A stretch of DNA of 64,000 nt, taken from the NCBI GenBank assembly GCA_021209875.1, contig JAGYVD010000002.1:4960001-5024000 (forward strand). Direction: 5' to 3'. Shown in pieces: positions 46,297 through 59,107 of this stretch (the stretch's first letter is position 1; each line of letters opens with the position of its first letter). Source of the DNA: Rosellinia necatrix (lineage: Eukaryota; Ascomycota; Sordariomycetes; Xylariales; Xylariaceae). The position numbers and the translations under genes were made by a program. The notes beneath the pieces are model-generated. The model was not told the origin of the DNA and searched no databases. It saw only the letters and a list, made by a program, of their open reading frames with translations.

Positions 46297-48071
46297 TACG
46301 TGAGATATTTTCCGTCATTACCATTTACAGCACAGTAACAATTCCCCTTCCCGCCACACTTAAATAGCCCAAGGTTAGGGACTTGTTACCTCACGAGAAC
46401 AAGGCGGAAGCTGGCGATTGGTTTGGATATCTCGGCAGCAAGCCGCCAATGCAGGGAAATTTTACTAACCTAGAAATGGAAATTATTAGTGTGAGGTTTG
46501 TTGGCGTATGATTCGTTCTCCGCTGCGGACTCGTTCAGCCGCATCCAAAGCGAACATGAAAGCAGCTGTGATAATTACACGGGATAGCTGCGACTGTGGA
46601 GAGACAAGAAAGGGGGCCTTGAAGAAGCCAGCTACAGCGTAACTGGATGGCGCAGCAGTGAGCCATAACTATGCTAGGTAGACGTTCGTACGGGTTCTCG
46701 GGATGCCAATGATGGCGACCCCCAGGCCCAGCTATGTCACAGACCCCACTGGATGCGAGCGTGGGTATTATGTGCACTTAGTTATGCGTATAGGTCCATA
46801 CTCGACGTCCTTACGGCACGGCACGGGTTGGAAACAGCGGACGAGATTTGATGCGGGCGAGGACATCGAGCTGCTAACACGGCAAATACGGGATAGCCGC
46901 TCGATCTGTCGAGGCCATGGGATGCTTGGCCCCCCTCGATTTCCATTACGGCCATCTGAACCGCGCTGACGTGGTAATGGGGCGATGGCATAAACTGCGA
47001 AGGAGAAAATAGCCAACAAATGTTTCGGCGGGCTTGGCTAGAATCGTTGGAGAAGAGTGGGTTGGCTGTCTGTGCTGGAGCAGATGCTTCTGAAGACCTT
47101 GGACGTATTTGTAATTTCGTCTCTGCGTTTCGAGCACTGGGAGATTTGATGCTGGTTTCTATCTTGAGCAATAATTGAGCAATAATTGAGCATAGGATAA
47201 GTAGGTATGCAGACCTATACCTCGAACACAGGCCTGACTCGACGGGCACGATGTGGGCCATGGATATAAAAAGCTCGAGCGGCGGGAATGCCTAGTTAGT
47301 TATACTTCAATTTGAAACGCTTTTATGAGTTCCCACTATGGAGGGATAACTCAAGCGAGAGAACGAATTGTGAGATGTGTAGGAGATACCAACCGATTTC
47401 GTCGTGTGAAGATCATTCGAACGAAACGATGCTGCGAAACGATGCTTGGGATATGATGCTGGGAAAGGTGCGTCTAGTTAGGGGCATAGCAGGACTATGT
47501 AAAGAGGCTGTGGAGCCGAATTAGTTAGCACATTAGGTCGTGATGAGGCAACTTTTGCCGCCCACACTAGTATATGCGCAGAGTTCCAAGCTTAAGCAGT
47601 TCTTGTCCGTCGTAAGATGCAGATGGGTCGATCCTTCGTGATGTACTATGTATGGAAGCAAAGTATGAAACATCGAAAGGAGGCTGGTGGATAAGCAAGA
47701 CATGGCTAGGTAGAGAGTGGAGAGCATCGCCAACCTGGGAGACGGCAGTATGTCGAACAATGATCACGGACCCTGCTCTCGATCCTGGCTACCAGGTTGC
47801 CTACCTGGTGTAGGATGATGTCGTGTGCACTAGAGACCCGGATACTGTACCTAGTTACTACAAGTATGTACTTGTTAGGTAGTCTACGCGCGGCATGAAG
47901 CTGGCTCTACGACTGGTATAAGCTTTGTGGATTTACCTGGGCACAGACTGGGTAATATGATGCTATACATAGAGCGGGGGCTTTATGCCATAGTGATGAT
48001 CGACCCTACGGCGAGCTGCTTCGGTCGTCGGACCGGGGGCGTAGCTCTGCCGTCAACAGCGATGGAAACCT

Positions 48072-48103
48072 TGGCATGGCATGGCATGGCATGGCGTGGC
48101 ATG
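48072..48103. repeat. (ATGGC)n pentanucleotide repeat
   Basis: Six consecutive units, one with a single substitution. Confidence 0.9.
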
Positions 48104-48702
48104 GTACTTAACACCTATATGGTAGGGCGTAATAGATAGCTACGAGTTGAGGCGAGCGGCGTTAGGTTGTGTGCCGGTGTGAGAGAGCCTGTGCCGAGTC
48201 GTGCCACAGGGGGGGTAGACGATGGATGACTCGTCCACATGGAGATTCAGAGCGTGCCCTCGAACACCGCGGAGTGCTGTATAGGAACATGTCCGCTGTC
48301 TACTAACCTACCTAAGATAAGTACCAATCCAGGACCAAGGGAAAGCAATGCCGTCGGCCGGAATGTGGTAAGGCTGTCAAGAGTTCCCCTTTCGGGGAAG
48401 ATGCTCAGCTCGGCTCGGCTGGACCTGTCGTCATCGGGCGTCAATCTGAGGTAGGTCTATACCTAGGTATGGTCTATATTAACCGTTCTTGGAACAACAG
48501 GCACGGAGCATTGACATGATGCGAATAAAGTATTGGATATGATGGGGTGGATTTGTCTGTTTCAAGGACACCAACACCCAACCTGAACTCTGACATTTAA
48601 TCTGGATAACATTGAGCCCCGAGAACGGGCAGTCCCCTTTGGTTCGGTGATCTGAATTGAGAGCGCGCGATATCGGATGGCGCTGTAGAAGGAAACCATC
48701 TA

Positions 48703-48772
48703 CCTACTTGTACCTACGTAGTAGCTAGCTAGGTAGGTAGGTAGGTAGTAGGTAGGTAAGTAGCTAAGTTAG
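48703..48772. repeat. TAGG/CCTA array
   Basis: CTACCTACTTGTACCTACG passes into several GTAGGTAG units over about 70 bases. Confidence 0.85.
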
Positions 48773-49788
48773 GTCGAGGCAGGGGTCGATGGCTGTTCCG
48801 CTCGACCTGCGCAAGCTGAAATAAATGTGGTGTAATGTAAGCATGGTGTTTGTGGCGGCAGGAGATGTTTATCGGCCGACCAACCAGCGGTTGGGTCAAG
48901 GTGAAACACAAGGTTGAGGTCGCGAGGTCGAGGACGAGGAGGGAAGGAGGACAAGGACGAGAACCGGGTCGCTGAAAGGTTGAGGTCCTTTGTCGTGCTG
49001 CGCTGTGCCGTGCTGTGTGCTGTGTGCTGTGTGCTGTGCTTCACTCGCTCTGCTCTGCCCTCTCACGCTGCTGTATTTTAGTGGGGTCGGTAAGAGGCTT
49101 TAGGGGGCGAGAAGCCTACAGTAGCACTGCCGGTTGGTTGGCGCACTTGTTGGTCGGATTGACCCATCCACTGAATGTTTCAGAATCTTAGCGTGTCTCT
49201 CCAGGAAGCTTGTTCCGGTGCCATCATTGGCTTGGTGCCAATCTCCGTGGGGCACCACTCGACACCACAATGCAGCATCACCAATCTGTCCTCCCTACCT
49301 ACGTACCTGCCGACCTACTTACCACCTATCTGCTCCCTACCGAGCCAAGTATGGTACCCGGGTACGGACAACCGACCCATCGCTTTTTATAGCCTTTGTC
49401 GCCCTGTGCCCATAGTTGATGGGGTTAGGTGTGGGTACCAACTACAGCAGCATGCTGAAATGCGCTTGTGGTAGCCAGCCGGTGTACATACACCGTACTT
49501 ACATATGGCATATTAGATACAAGTAACTACCTAACTATAGCAACGCAGGTGGTTTAAGAACGGAGGTCGACGGAGGTAGGTATCTACTTAGTTAACTAAC
49601 ATACAAGTAAGGGTCTTGGGACTCTTGCTATTTTCGGCCCGTTACTGGCTAGCGAGACGGAAAGTTTTATGGTGGAGTTAAGCAGCATACTTTCTTCCTG
49701 TTCCTCTCTCTCCCCTAACCTGCTTCTTAGCTTTTAGGTAGCTGGCAGTTGGTGACCAGTGGCTATCCGGTAGAGGCAATTATGAAAT

Positions 49789-49822
49789 ACTACCTAGGTA
49801 ACTACCTACCTACCTAGGTAGT
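49789..49822. repeat. CCTAGG/CCTA array
   Basis: ACTACCTAGGTAACTACCTA followed by CCTACCTAGGTAG. Confidence 0.85.
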
Positions 49823-51899
49823 TATGCCCAGGGTTCATCCCTCTAAGACGACGGCCCAGTCTAGACAACAAAGTCCTCAACCAGCAATATCTACGTACAT
49901 AAATGATACTTATGTAGCTTCTTGCTACAGAGTTAGTCGCTCGATCCGTCCGTGAGCGCCATGTCTTACGCACTGCGGCTCTTATCGTTGTGGGCTAACC
50001 TACGTAAGCATCTGCGTCGAACGTTTCAAGAACATAATAGCCCACCAATTGACACAGAAATCAACAGGCCGAATGGCCCCGGGACGGCTATGGCATCGCA
50101 AAAGTCGACGAGGAGGAATGGCCGGTCCCCCACCGTCCATAACCTCCATCGTCACTTTAATCCGAAGAAGGAGGTTTTGTAGCTTTCAGTACCGTCCCTT
50201 CATTTCTCCATGGTTTGAGTGTGTCTTGTGTAAGACTTGGCATACCCCGGATTCGCCGGGCTGGATAGCAGTCCCACATCTCTCCCACAACGGCCGGCGA
50301 TCACTTCGTCTAGTCGAGGCAGTATTTCGGAAGCAAATATATTAAATAGAGTATACAACAGTATTAATTTAGTACTTGTATGTGCGTCTGGGTGGGGCTA
50401 TAGTCGTGAGGGATGCAATGATCCAATCCATCTATCTCGATGATGTTAATTGGTATTTAGTAACTCGATGTTATCGCCGAGTAAGGGACAATGTTTTTGA
50501 GTTTATGATTGATCTTACGGGCCTGGCAAAGCAACCATTCTCTTGAGGCCAACACACGCAGTGTAGTTTAACTTACACAGGAAAAACACAAACTAAATTC
50601 GACGCCTTGCCCCAGTTAAGCTTACCAGGCGGAAACTATTTGGGTTAGATATTCATGTCAACTTGATAGCCCTGAATATACGGGTCCGCTACCCTGCACT
50701 CTTCGCCCTCACTCTCCAACCTTGGGAGTAATTAGAGGACCTCAATTAAATTATTCCATTAGGGCCCTAAAATGGCGAGACTCTTTTGCCGAACGCAGAA
50801 TTATTCGTGGGTAGAGGATATTGCATTTTCAAGGAATCCCTGAAATAGAGCTCGCTGTTTTTCTTTGTCCTGAGAGAATTAATTTCGCAAGGATCGGCCA
50901 TGGTTATTTCTCAGGTATATATCGCACACATGCACTGATACTGTTGAATGTATTTCTCTCTACCTTACCCTGGGGAGAGATGATACTTGGTGTCTAGATA
51001 CATGGTAGCAATTGATGGCGGGATCTAGATTAGATAACTTCAAACTATCTAACAGCGTGGAAATCGAACAAATCAATCTTTGTTTGCAATTTCAGCAGGT
51101 TGGCTTACCTAATCTAACCTACCAAAGAATTGATCGGACACTCGTCCTTGTGCATTCTCCATGCTTGCAATGCCTAGGTATTACTTACTAGGTAGGGGTA
51201 TATGTAGCGGCTAACTGACTAGATGCTAGCCTGAGAAAAAGTCTTGAAACCAGAGCTGGAGGTTACTGTCGAAAGCTTGTAACTGGCAATCCTTCTAGTA
51301 GGTGCCTGAGTTGCCGACTACATATTGTGTGGTGGCTAACCAACTTAGGTACATACTGACTTAGCGTCCCCCGATGGGGTGTTGGCCCTAGTTCGTATTT
51401 AACTGACGTCCTTTGTGGGGGTGTTGCAAGGTTGAACGACGTGCATATTGACATTCATTGAATAGGGGGCAGAGAAGGGAGATTTATGCTATCGCTGTCG
51501 ACAAATAAGCAGGTGGCTCTGAAGCAGGTACCTTCCCACCCACTGAAGTACCTAACCGAGTACCGGCACAGAGTGGTATGTAGGCATGTTAGGTACAATA
51601 TTAGTGGTTGGTCCAGCGGTAACGGATGTAAGACCCACTTGCCCATCTGGGCATTCTACCTGGGTACCTATGTAGGTGCCATGCCTGCCTCTGGACTACT
51701 GCCTCTAGACTACTGGAAGGTGTAACACAGGCCGCTAACACCACGACCGCCTAACCTAGGAGGTACCTAGTACCGGCTAGCTGAGCAGAGCAGGAGGTCA
51801 GGCAAACAGCAGGGAGTCGGCGCCCCCACCAACCGGCTTTCAGGCTTTCAGGTTTCTCAGTCCCCATTTCCCACACCCGCTGAAAGGCTTTCCATCAGC

Positions 51900-52759
51900 C
51901 AAGGCCACCGCACCGGGCAAGAAGTCACTTCTCCTGGACTGAATTGGAACGAACACCTCTCTCGCCCACACCACCACGCCCACGCCCACGCTCACACCCA
52001 CACCGGCACCACCACCACTCCTTCAACTACCTCTCGACACAACCGCTTCTCTTTTTCCCTTCTCCAGGCTCTTCTTCCCACCCCCTCCACCTCGACGTAT
52101 TAGAATCATTAATGGAGCCTGTATATTGATCCCAGCCTGTTTAGGTCTTTCTTGTGATTTCTTTTGCCCTTCCCGTCCCGCACCCGTGCATTCCAATAGG
52201 CAGCTCGCCTTGAAAAGAGAGGGAAAAAAAACGAAATCGCAACCTACTCCAGCACATCAGTTCTCCACCAAATCCCCGTCCCGCTCCTCGTGCCTCTGAC
52301 CCGTCGTCTCCTCGGCCCGTCTCGACACTCCTTCAGCCGATTGCCTAACGACAGTCTATTTCGTATTGTTACTAGTAGCGGCTCAGCGGGTTGCATCGTA
52401 GATATACTCGATCGCCTCGCTCGTCACCTTGTAATAGCCCCGGGGAAACCTGCGGGACAGAATACTTTCGAATCCCGACTTCACTCCTTTTCAGAGTTTT
52501 TCTCCCTTGCACAGCGCAAGACGACATAATCGCACCTCCTACCCGCCTAGTCGTCGTCGACCCGCCCTGGCAGAAACAGAGAGCGAGAGAGAAAGAGAAA
52601 GTGAAAGAGAAGAAAAAGCTCGCGCTAGCTTGACAACGACGTCGGTCACCACTGCTTCTCTGCTATACACCACACCAAAAATCAACTTGCCCTGTACCAT
52701 CATCCGTGGAGAGCCCCTACAGTCGTCTCTCCTGATGAGGGTCGGATGATTAATTGATA
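51900..52759 (+). promoter_or_regulatory. Probable promoter and long pyrimidine-rich 5' leader of the RRM-Pumilio gene
   Basis: C- and CT-rich sequence (51960-52100, 52140-52330) precedes the start codon, as in strongly expressed fungal genes. Several upstream ATGs open very short frames: 52112-52129 (5 codons plus stop), 52735-52749 and 52746-52757. The last ends two bases before the chosen start at 52760. If these lie in the mRNA they could limit translation. An AG-rich tract lies at 52575-52615. Confidence 0.45.
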
Positions 52760-55700
52760 ATGTCAACTGCTAGATCTGAACACCTAGCTATCGGCTATCC
52801 ACCCAAGTCTGCCGGTAGCCAACGCTCTACCTCACCCGTTGCCCATATTTCCCCTATCGAGTCTCCCAGTGGTTCTTCGATCAAGTCGCCCTTCGGTATG
52901 TCAGGTGTCATGAATCCCGCTTCGAAGATGGGAGGCGCCTCGCGATCGGGGACTGGCTCTCCGTCGCATGACGCCCCTGGCTCTGCGAGACTTTTCTCTA
53001 AGCGGTAAGGCTGAATTCAATCCTTCCCTGTTTGCAACCAATCTATCGTTGTTGTTGCTGCTCGTCCTTTGATCGTCTGGACCATGCTGACAGCGGTAAA
53101 ACAGAGCCAGAGAGATTCAAGCCCAAGAAGGCATTTCTGGCTTACCCGTGACCAACCCATGGGGTGGGCCACCAACTAGCGGAAACTCGACACCCCTAAG
53201 GGAGAACATTCCCGAGTCGCCTACCGATGGGTTCCCGGACTTTGCACAGCTGCCGACCCCTGATGGCATGCCATCTACCAGGCGTGCCCGAGCCGGTACT
53301 GTGCCGTCTCGATTTCCAGGAGGCAATCTCGGAAATGGCCTTCTCAATATTCCCACGTCCTCGGCCCAGTCTTCTCGGCCGACTCCTTCCCATACTCCAT
53401 TTAACAAGACACCGCCTCCCGGTCTCTCTGAAAGCACGGGGGCTTCACAATCTTCAACCCTTTTGTCTAGACTCCGTGCCGGCTCCATGCCCCAGGGTAG
53501 TCCGTTCTCTCACGGCCCTGGTACTAGCTCGCCTTTCGGGCCATCTGTTTTTAGCACATGGAATCCGAGTGGCCGAGAGAGGGGCAACACCCTTGCTAGC
53601 ATTGCGAGTATTGGATCCAATGGCCCAAGTTCCCCGGCGCAGTCTGCTATGTCTAAAGACGGACCAGGCGACAATGACGTTCATATGAGGACTCTTGACT
53701 ACCTTGGCTTGGCAGAGACACCACAGCCGGCTCGTGCCCAACTCGCAACGCCTTACCTCCCTGGACTTGCGGATTTCACTAAGCATGCAAACCGATTCCG
53801 ATCCTATTCGGTAAACAACAAGGACAAATATGCCGACGAGGAGGATGACGGCTATGAGGACGACACCCTGGCCTTGGAGAATCACTACGCTCAGTTGCAG
53901 GGTCAACTTGCTGCTACCAATGCTGCCATCCACAGCCACAACCTTGCTGTACAGAGCCTTCAATCTTTTGCCTCCCAGGCAGTCACTCGGCCTCGCGCGA
54001 GAACGGCGGGGGTCCTGGATCTTCAAGGCGCAGGCTCACGACTTATGCGTAACTACTATCCCACCCCTTCACGTCTTGACAGTTCGATGACTGCCGCAGA
54101 AATACGGCTCTCAGACGAAAAGGAGTTCGATGACCTCCCGAGTGCTGTGGCTGCGATGAGTCTAGGCCGATCAAATAGCCGGAATAATGGGTTACTGACA
54201 GCAGAAGAAGCTGGTCTTGAAGGCCCAACCAGTGCGTTGTGGCTAGGAAGCATCCCGACCTCGACCACCACTTCGACGCTGACCGAAATGTTCAAGTCCT
54301 ATGGTCCTATTCTATCCGCGAGAGTTTTGACGCATAAGAACTGTGGGTTCGTTAATTTTGAGAGGGTCGATAGCGCTATCGCGGCCAAAGGTGGTATGAA
54401 CGGAAAAAGAGATCTTTCCGGGTGCTGGTCCAATCCGGATCAATTTCGCTAAACCACCCTCAGCTTCTAACACGCCCGGCCATGACGGTGCCTTCCCGAG
54501 TCCAAGCCCCGACCCATTCGCAAAGAACCAGGATTCCAATGGCACTCCTGCCCCTGGTACCACCGCGGATGGTGCATCGTCAACTGCGAACACCTCTGCC
54601 ACAGCTCCTGCCATCCCCCCCTCTTCGTGATATGACCAACGACATTCTGCAGATTGTCAGATCCTTTGGAGCAACAGATGAAGATACGTACAGGATTTCA
54701 GTCAGTCTTCAGCAAGCAATTCAGTACGTTACTTTTGTCGACGAAATCCCTCCTATCCGCGAGCCTACTCATACCCGGGTTCATGATGCTCCAAAATTGA
54801 GGGATATCCGAAAACGGATCGACAATCAAAGCTTGTCTCAACCGGAAATAGAGAACATTGCTGTTGACATGCTCCCCGAGATTGCCGAGTTGTCGTCGGA
54901 TTACCTGGGCAATACTGTTGTGCAGAAGCTGTTTGAGCATTGTTCTGACGAACTTCGAGATGCGATGCTTGCTGAGATCGCTCCGCACATGGCTGAGATT
55001 GGTGTCCACAAAAATGGTACCTGGGCGGCTCAGAAGATCATTGATGTTTGCAAAACACCACATCAGATGTCTCTTATCGTCGATAATCTTCGACCGTACA
55101 TCATCCCGCTGTTTCTTGATCAATATGGCAACTACGTTTTGCAGGGTTGTCTAAAATTTGGACCTCATTTCAACGACTTTATATTCGAGACCATGCTCAG
55201 CAGAATGTGGGAGGTTAGCCAGGGGCGCTACGGAGCCCGAGCAATGAGGGCCTGTCTTGAAAGTCACCATTCTACGAAGGAGCAACAGAGAATGCTTGCT
55301 GCTGCTATTGCGCTACATAGTGTCCAGCTTGCCACGAACGCCAACGGAGCACTTTTGTTGACCTGGTTCCTAGACACATGCACCTTCCCCCAGCGACGCA
55401 GCGTCCTGGCTCCCCAACTTGTTCCCTACTTGGTTCATCTATGCACGCACAAGGTCGCCTATCTCACTGTCTTGAAGGTTATCAACCAAAAGGCCGAACC
55501 TGATGCACGAGACACCATCTTAAAGGCGCTCTTCTTCACCCCTAAGGATCAAACCCTCGAGGCTATCCTTAGTGATCATGCATGTGGAGCTACTTTGATC
55601 TTCAAAGTCCTCACTACACCTTTCTTCGACGAGACGATTCGCGGCCAAGTCGTCGAAAATGTGAAAAACGTGTTGGTACGCATCAAGGCGCAACCGAACC

Positions 55701-56398
55701 AGGGATACAAGCGACTTATGGATGAGGTTGGCTTGTCAACACGAAGTGGCGGTGGCGGCAACAGCGGTGGTGGTGGAGGAGGATCTCGCGATCAGTCGGT
55801 AGGCCGTCATGTGTCGAGCGAGCGGCAACGTCCGACCTCTCGTCAGGCCCAAGCGAATGCTTCGGCTGTTCAACAGAACTCACAGTATGGTAATCAATAT
55901 CTAAACCCGCTTAATCAAGGTGGTTCAGCGGCCAACTATGATATGGGTGGTTATCCTGTACCACGTAGCGAAAACGGGGATCCGAACATCGCACCCTACG
56001 CGCCGTATGGCCAACAGCCACCAGCATATAATGGAGCCAACGGATCACTAGCGCCTGCCAATATTCAGCAGTTACAATACCAGCAGAACATGCTTTCGCG
56101 TGGCACGCCGCCTGTGAACAACTTCTACCCTCCCGCCCAACCTGGGTACGGGGGTTTCGCTAATGCGAATCCTGCAATGGATCAATTTCGAGGACAGAAT
56201 GTCGCGAATAATAGCCCTATTCAGCCCCCTGGCGCCCCGGTCGGCTTTGCCCCGCCTGGGTTTGGTATGGGTGTGAATATGGGAGGCTACGGTTATTCCA
56301 ACGGCATGCCAATCGTGCCATACATGCCGGAGCAACCTGTCGGTTCGAGACGCGGGCGAGTAGGTCAACCCCCTCGAAAGCGATCGCCTCGGCCTTGA
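52760..56398 (+). CDS. RRM plus Pumilio-repeat RNA-binding protein (yeast Jsn1/Puf2-type), with two apparent +1 frameshifts
   Basis: Exons 52760-53004 and 53105-56398 (intron 100 nt) give about 1178 aa when one extra base is removed from each of two homopolymers. The N-terminal 450 residues are Ser/Pro-rich and disordered. An RRM follows (SALWLGSIPTSTTTSTLTEM, then the RNP1-like KNCGFVNF). After a Pro/Ala linker come the Pumilio repeats: LSSDYLGNTVVQKLFEHCSD, GVHKNGTWAAQKII, LDQYGNYVLQGCLKFG and QGRYGARAMRACLESH, then NANGALLLTWFLD. The tail is Gly-, Gln- and Asn-rich. RRM plus PUF in this order is the Jsn1/Puf1 and Puf2 arrangement; these bind 3' UTRs, often of membrane and mitochondrial mRNAs. 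Frame breaks are at 54404-54408 and 54615-54621. Confidence 0.9.
54404..54408 (+). other. +1 frameshift in an A5 run (RRM-Pumilio gene)
   Basis: Lies inside the RRM. Upstream reads AIAAKGGMNGK. The expected continuation EIFPGAGPIRINFAKPP is in the next frame; four As would restore it. Confidence 0.8.
54615..54621 (+). other. +1 frameshift in a C7 run (RRM-Pumilio gene)
   Basis: The frame reading GTTADGASSTANTSATAPAI passes into LRDMTNDILQIVRSFGATDE only if one C is removed. Six Cs would restore it. Confidence 0.8.
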
Positions 56399-59107
56399 AA
56401 GACGGCACTGATAGTTCCGCTTCAGACATGATTATAGCACTATTTTGTTCTTATGGTTTAGGATGGGACTGGTTCATCTCTGGAGAGATGTGCTCTGTCC
56501 TTGACGAACCTTATGTTGTACAGTTACGGGAGCCGAAATGATCGGATACGAGTCTCTGCTTCATTGTTTATTTTGAGAAAACGAGTACAGGTGGGGAGTC
56601 TACGCCTCCCCAAGAGAACTCTAACCTGCACCTTGCCTCTTTTTTTTTTTTAAACCGTGAGGGCAGGAGACCTCAGGAGGCCTCTTGGGCAATTTCTGGA
56701 TGCTGTGCACAGTTCACGTTCGTTTACGTCATTTTCAAGGCGATTTATAGATACGACTGTCTCCATCACGACCAAAAGGAGGTGTTTGCTATTATTTGTA
56801 ACTGGTTAGGGGGGGAGGGGCTTAGGGACTTCGAATGATGTTTTCAAAAATGTCATCCACTTACCTCATGTAGAGCGGGCGAAGCTGATGAATTCTGTGA
56901 TACAATCTGTCTCTTAGACGATCTGAAAAGTACGATTGTTAAACAAAATGGAATGAGGAGTGAACGAATTCAATAACACTTTGTTGTCAGCTAATCTCTT
57001 GAATTCCACTTTGGTGTCGATTCATGTCGAGATGTACAAACATATCCAAATAGGTTGATACTATACATGTAGTAGTCGCCTCTGCCCCGACTGGTCGGTA
57101 GGAGTATTCGTTTGTCCATAACATCTTTTATATGAACGATTAGGCTTGCCGTCATGTGACTGTGGGACATGATTTTGTGCTAAGTGTGGATGCTATTTTA
57201 TCACTGCGGGTTGTTGATGTCTAGGCCCTAAGTTTCAGCCGGTTTGCTTCCTAGTCTTTCTTTTACCACCTGGTTCGATATGAGTATTCTTCCCGACTTC
57301 TCGGCCCATCAACATAGCAATCTAATTTATTCAACATATCCATCACCACAAGAATGTGTTCATATATACACGCATGTGGAGGGGAAGGGAGGCGAGGCGA
57401 ATGGGCTCCGGGCGCCTTCCTACGGGATATCATTATGTTACGCGAGCTAAACCAAACGATGTCTCCCTACTTAGCCCGAGTCTTGGCGAATTTTTGGTGC
57501 GCTAGACGGTGTTTTTTTTTTTGAGGGATTCCAATAAGCGGGCTCGGCCGAGGGTAAGTATGCGTACTACAAAAGAATATTTGGTGCTTTTAACAACATG
57601 GGTTAGTCATCGAACTCTACGTTTGCATGGCAAGCGCACCTAACTCACTGAGGGGCGTGATGGCGTGGAAACAATAAAGATGGCGTGAAATCTGTCTGCC
57701 TAATAATATATACACATATGTCTCTCCAGCTTCTGAACCCGCTTATCTACTCTTGAGTGGTATCTTTACAAAGAAAAGAAAAAAGAAACAGAAACAGAAA
57801 CGGAAGTAAGTGAAACGAAAAAAAACAAAAAAAAAACCAAAAAACAAAAACAAAAACAGAAACACGAATGGCTAGGCCCAATATGATTCTACAGTGAAAG
57901 TTCAGAGTAAAAGAAACGTTAGCAATAAATCGCTCCCTAATTTTATTTATCCCATTACCGATTCAATCCCTCAACGATCTAATCCGCGCGCAATTTAAGA
58001 GATAGAGAGAGAAAAAAGAAGAAAGCAAAAAAAAAAGAAAACCATTCTCATTACAAACTGGCTCTTCGCCAGCGGACTCCGCGGGCGGAGAGATAGGGCG
58101 TTGGAACAATGATCATGGCGGACGTCATAATAAGAAGGAAAGGAAATGGAAGGCTGGGCCGCTTCGCTGCCTACGCGACAGGACTCACTTTACCAGTCCG
58201 TTTATGGCAGAGAATGGTGTTGATGGAAGAACAAGAGATTCGGCGTCTAGGCCCCAATATATGCCTCGGATGACGGCATTCATGAAAATGGAAAGAATAC
58301 GTGGGCTTGAGGATGGCGGGGAATGACAAGCGGCACATGGAACACGAAAACATTGTAGAAAAAAAAACATTTCTTATTATGTCCCCGTGTCCGGATTCCG
58401 TTATGCCATACCGTATGCAGGGGCCTATTGATCTCCTAAGACCGACCCTATGGTGCATAGATCCACCACAATGGTTTGTCATCGCAATTCTGCGAATGGA
58501 CTATCTAGCGTGTTGTGTGCAACGTGCGGGGATGAGATCGCGGGCCAGATATTTCAGGTCACTCAATGACCGAAAGAAACGGGATACTTCCAAGAGTAAG
58601 TGCACGTTCTGTTAGGTGGCGTCGCGTTCACATCACCGGGTTGCTTACTATCCCTACAGTGTGGATATGGTGAGCTGAACCTAGTGTTCTAAACCCTGAC
58701 ACCACAATGTCGTGTTGATAACGGGAAAACACTAGGTTCGGGTATCACGTTATCGTATTAGGCTTAATTGAACGATGGCATGGCGCAATGCTTTTGGCAC
58801 GCTGTTTCCCGGCAACCAAGATATAAAAGACCGTTGACGAGAGGCAGTCGAGAGCGTGCGAGTTTTATGTCGGTGCTTGGGTCTGCAAGGTCTCGGATTT
58901 TTATCATAGCTAAGGCGAGCAAGGAAAGCAATCCAGTAGAACTGGGTTCGGTACGTCGGGCGGCTCGCCGAGGGGTCGGTTTGGCTCACTTGCGTGGTGT
59001 GTTGGGGGGGGGGGGGGACCGTTCTCCCGACGGAGTGAAACCAGGTATTCTGCCAGTATATATGCGTTTGCGCTGGGATCCGAAGAACGAGCTTTTTTTT
59101 TTCTCTT
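56399..59107. other. Convergent intergenic space (2.7 kb), no gene recognised
   Basis: Lies between the 3' ends of the Pumilio gene and RCO1. It contains A-rich tracts (57770-57870, 58005-58040), T10 and G-rich runs, and a 12-bp inverted repeat at 58677-58739. ORFs up to 139 codons show no recognisable domain. Confidence 0.5.
58677..58739. repeat. 12-bp perfect inverted repeat with 39-nt loop
   Basis: GAACCTAGTGTT at 58677-58688 pairs with AACACTAGGTTC at 58728-58739, with one further wobble and one G-C pair outside. It could be a hairpin in a 3' region or the end of a small element. Confidence 0.6.

Larger units (their letters stand above)
45686..51899. other. Gene-poor stretch (about 6 kb)
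   Basis: No ORF with a recognisable domain on either strand. It contains a TCC microsatellite (45709-45741), the second dispersed-element copy (46232-46296), an ATGGC pentanucleotide repeat (48072-48103), a GTGCT-type repeat (49014-49040) and many TAGG/CCTA arrays (48457-48472, 48703-48772, 49290-49325, 49573-49583, 49789-49822, 51175-51197, 51655-51675, 51757-51775). Confidence 0.55.

Noticed and set aside
46782..47261. 159-codon minus-strand ORF in the gene desert
   Set aside because: No recognisable motif, uneven composition and no splice partners; likely chance.
57770..57870. A-rich tract as a retroposon poly(A) tail
   Set aside because: No coding remnant or target-site duplication was seen next to it; it reads as low-complexity sequence.
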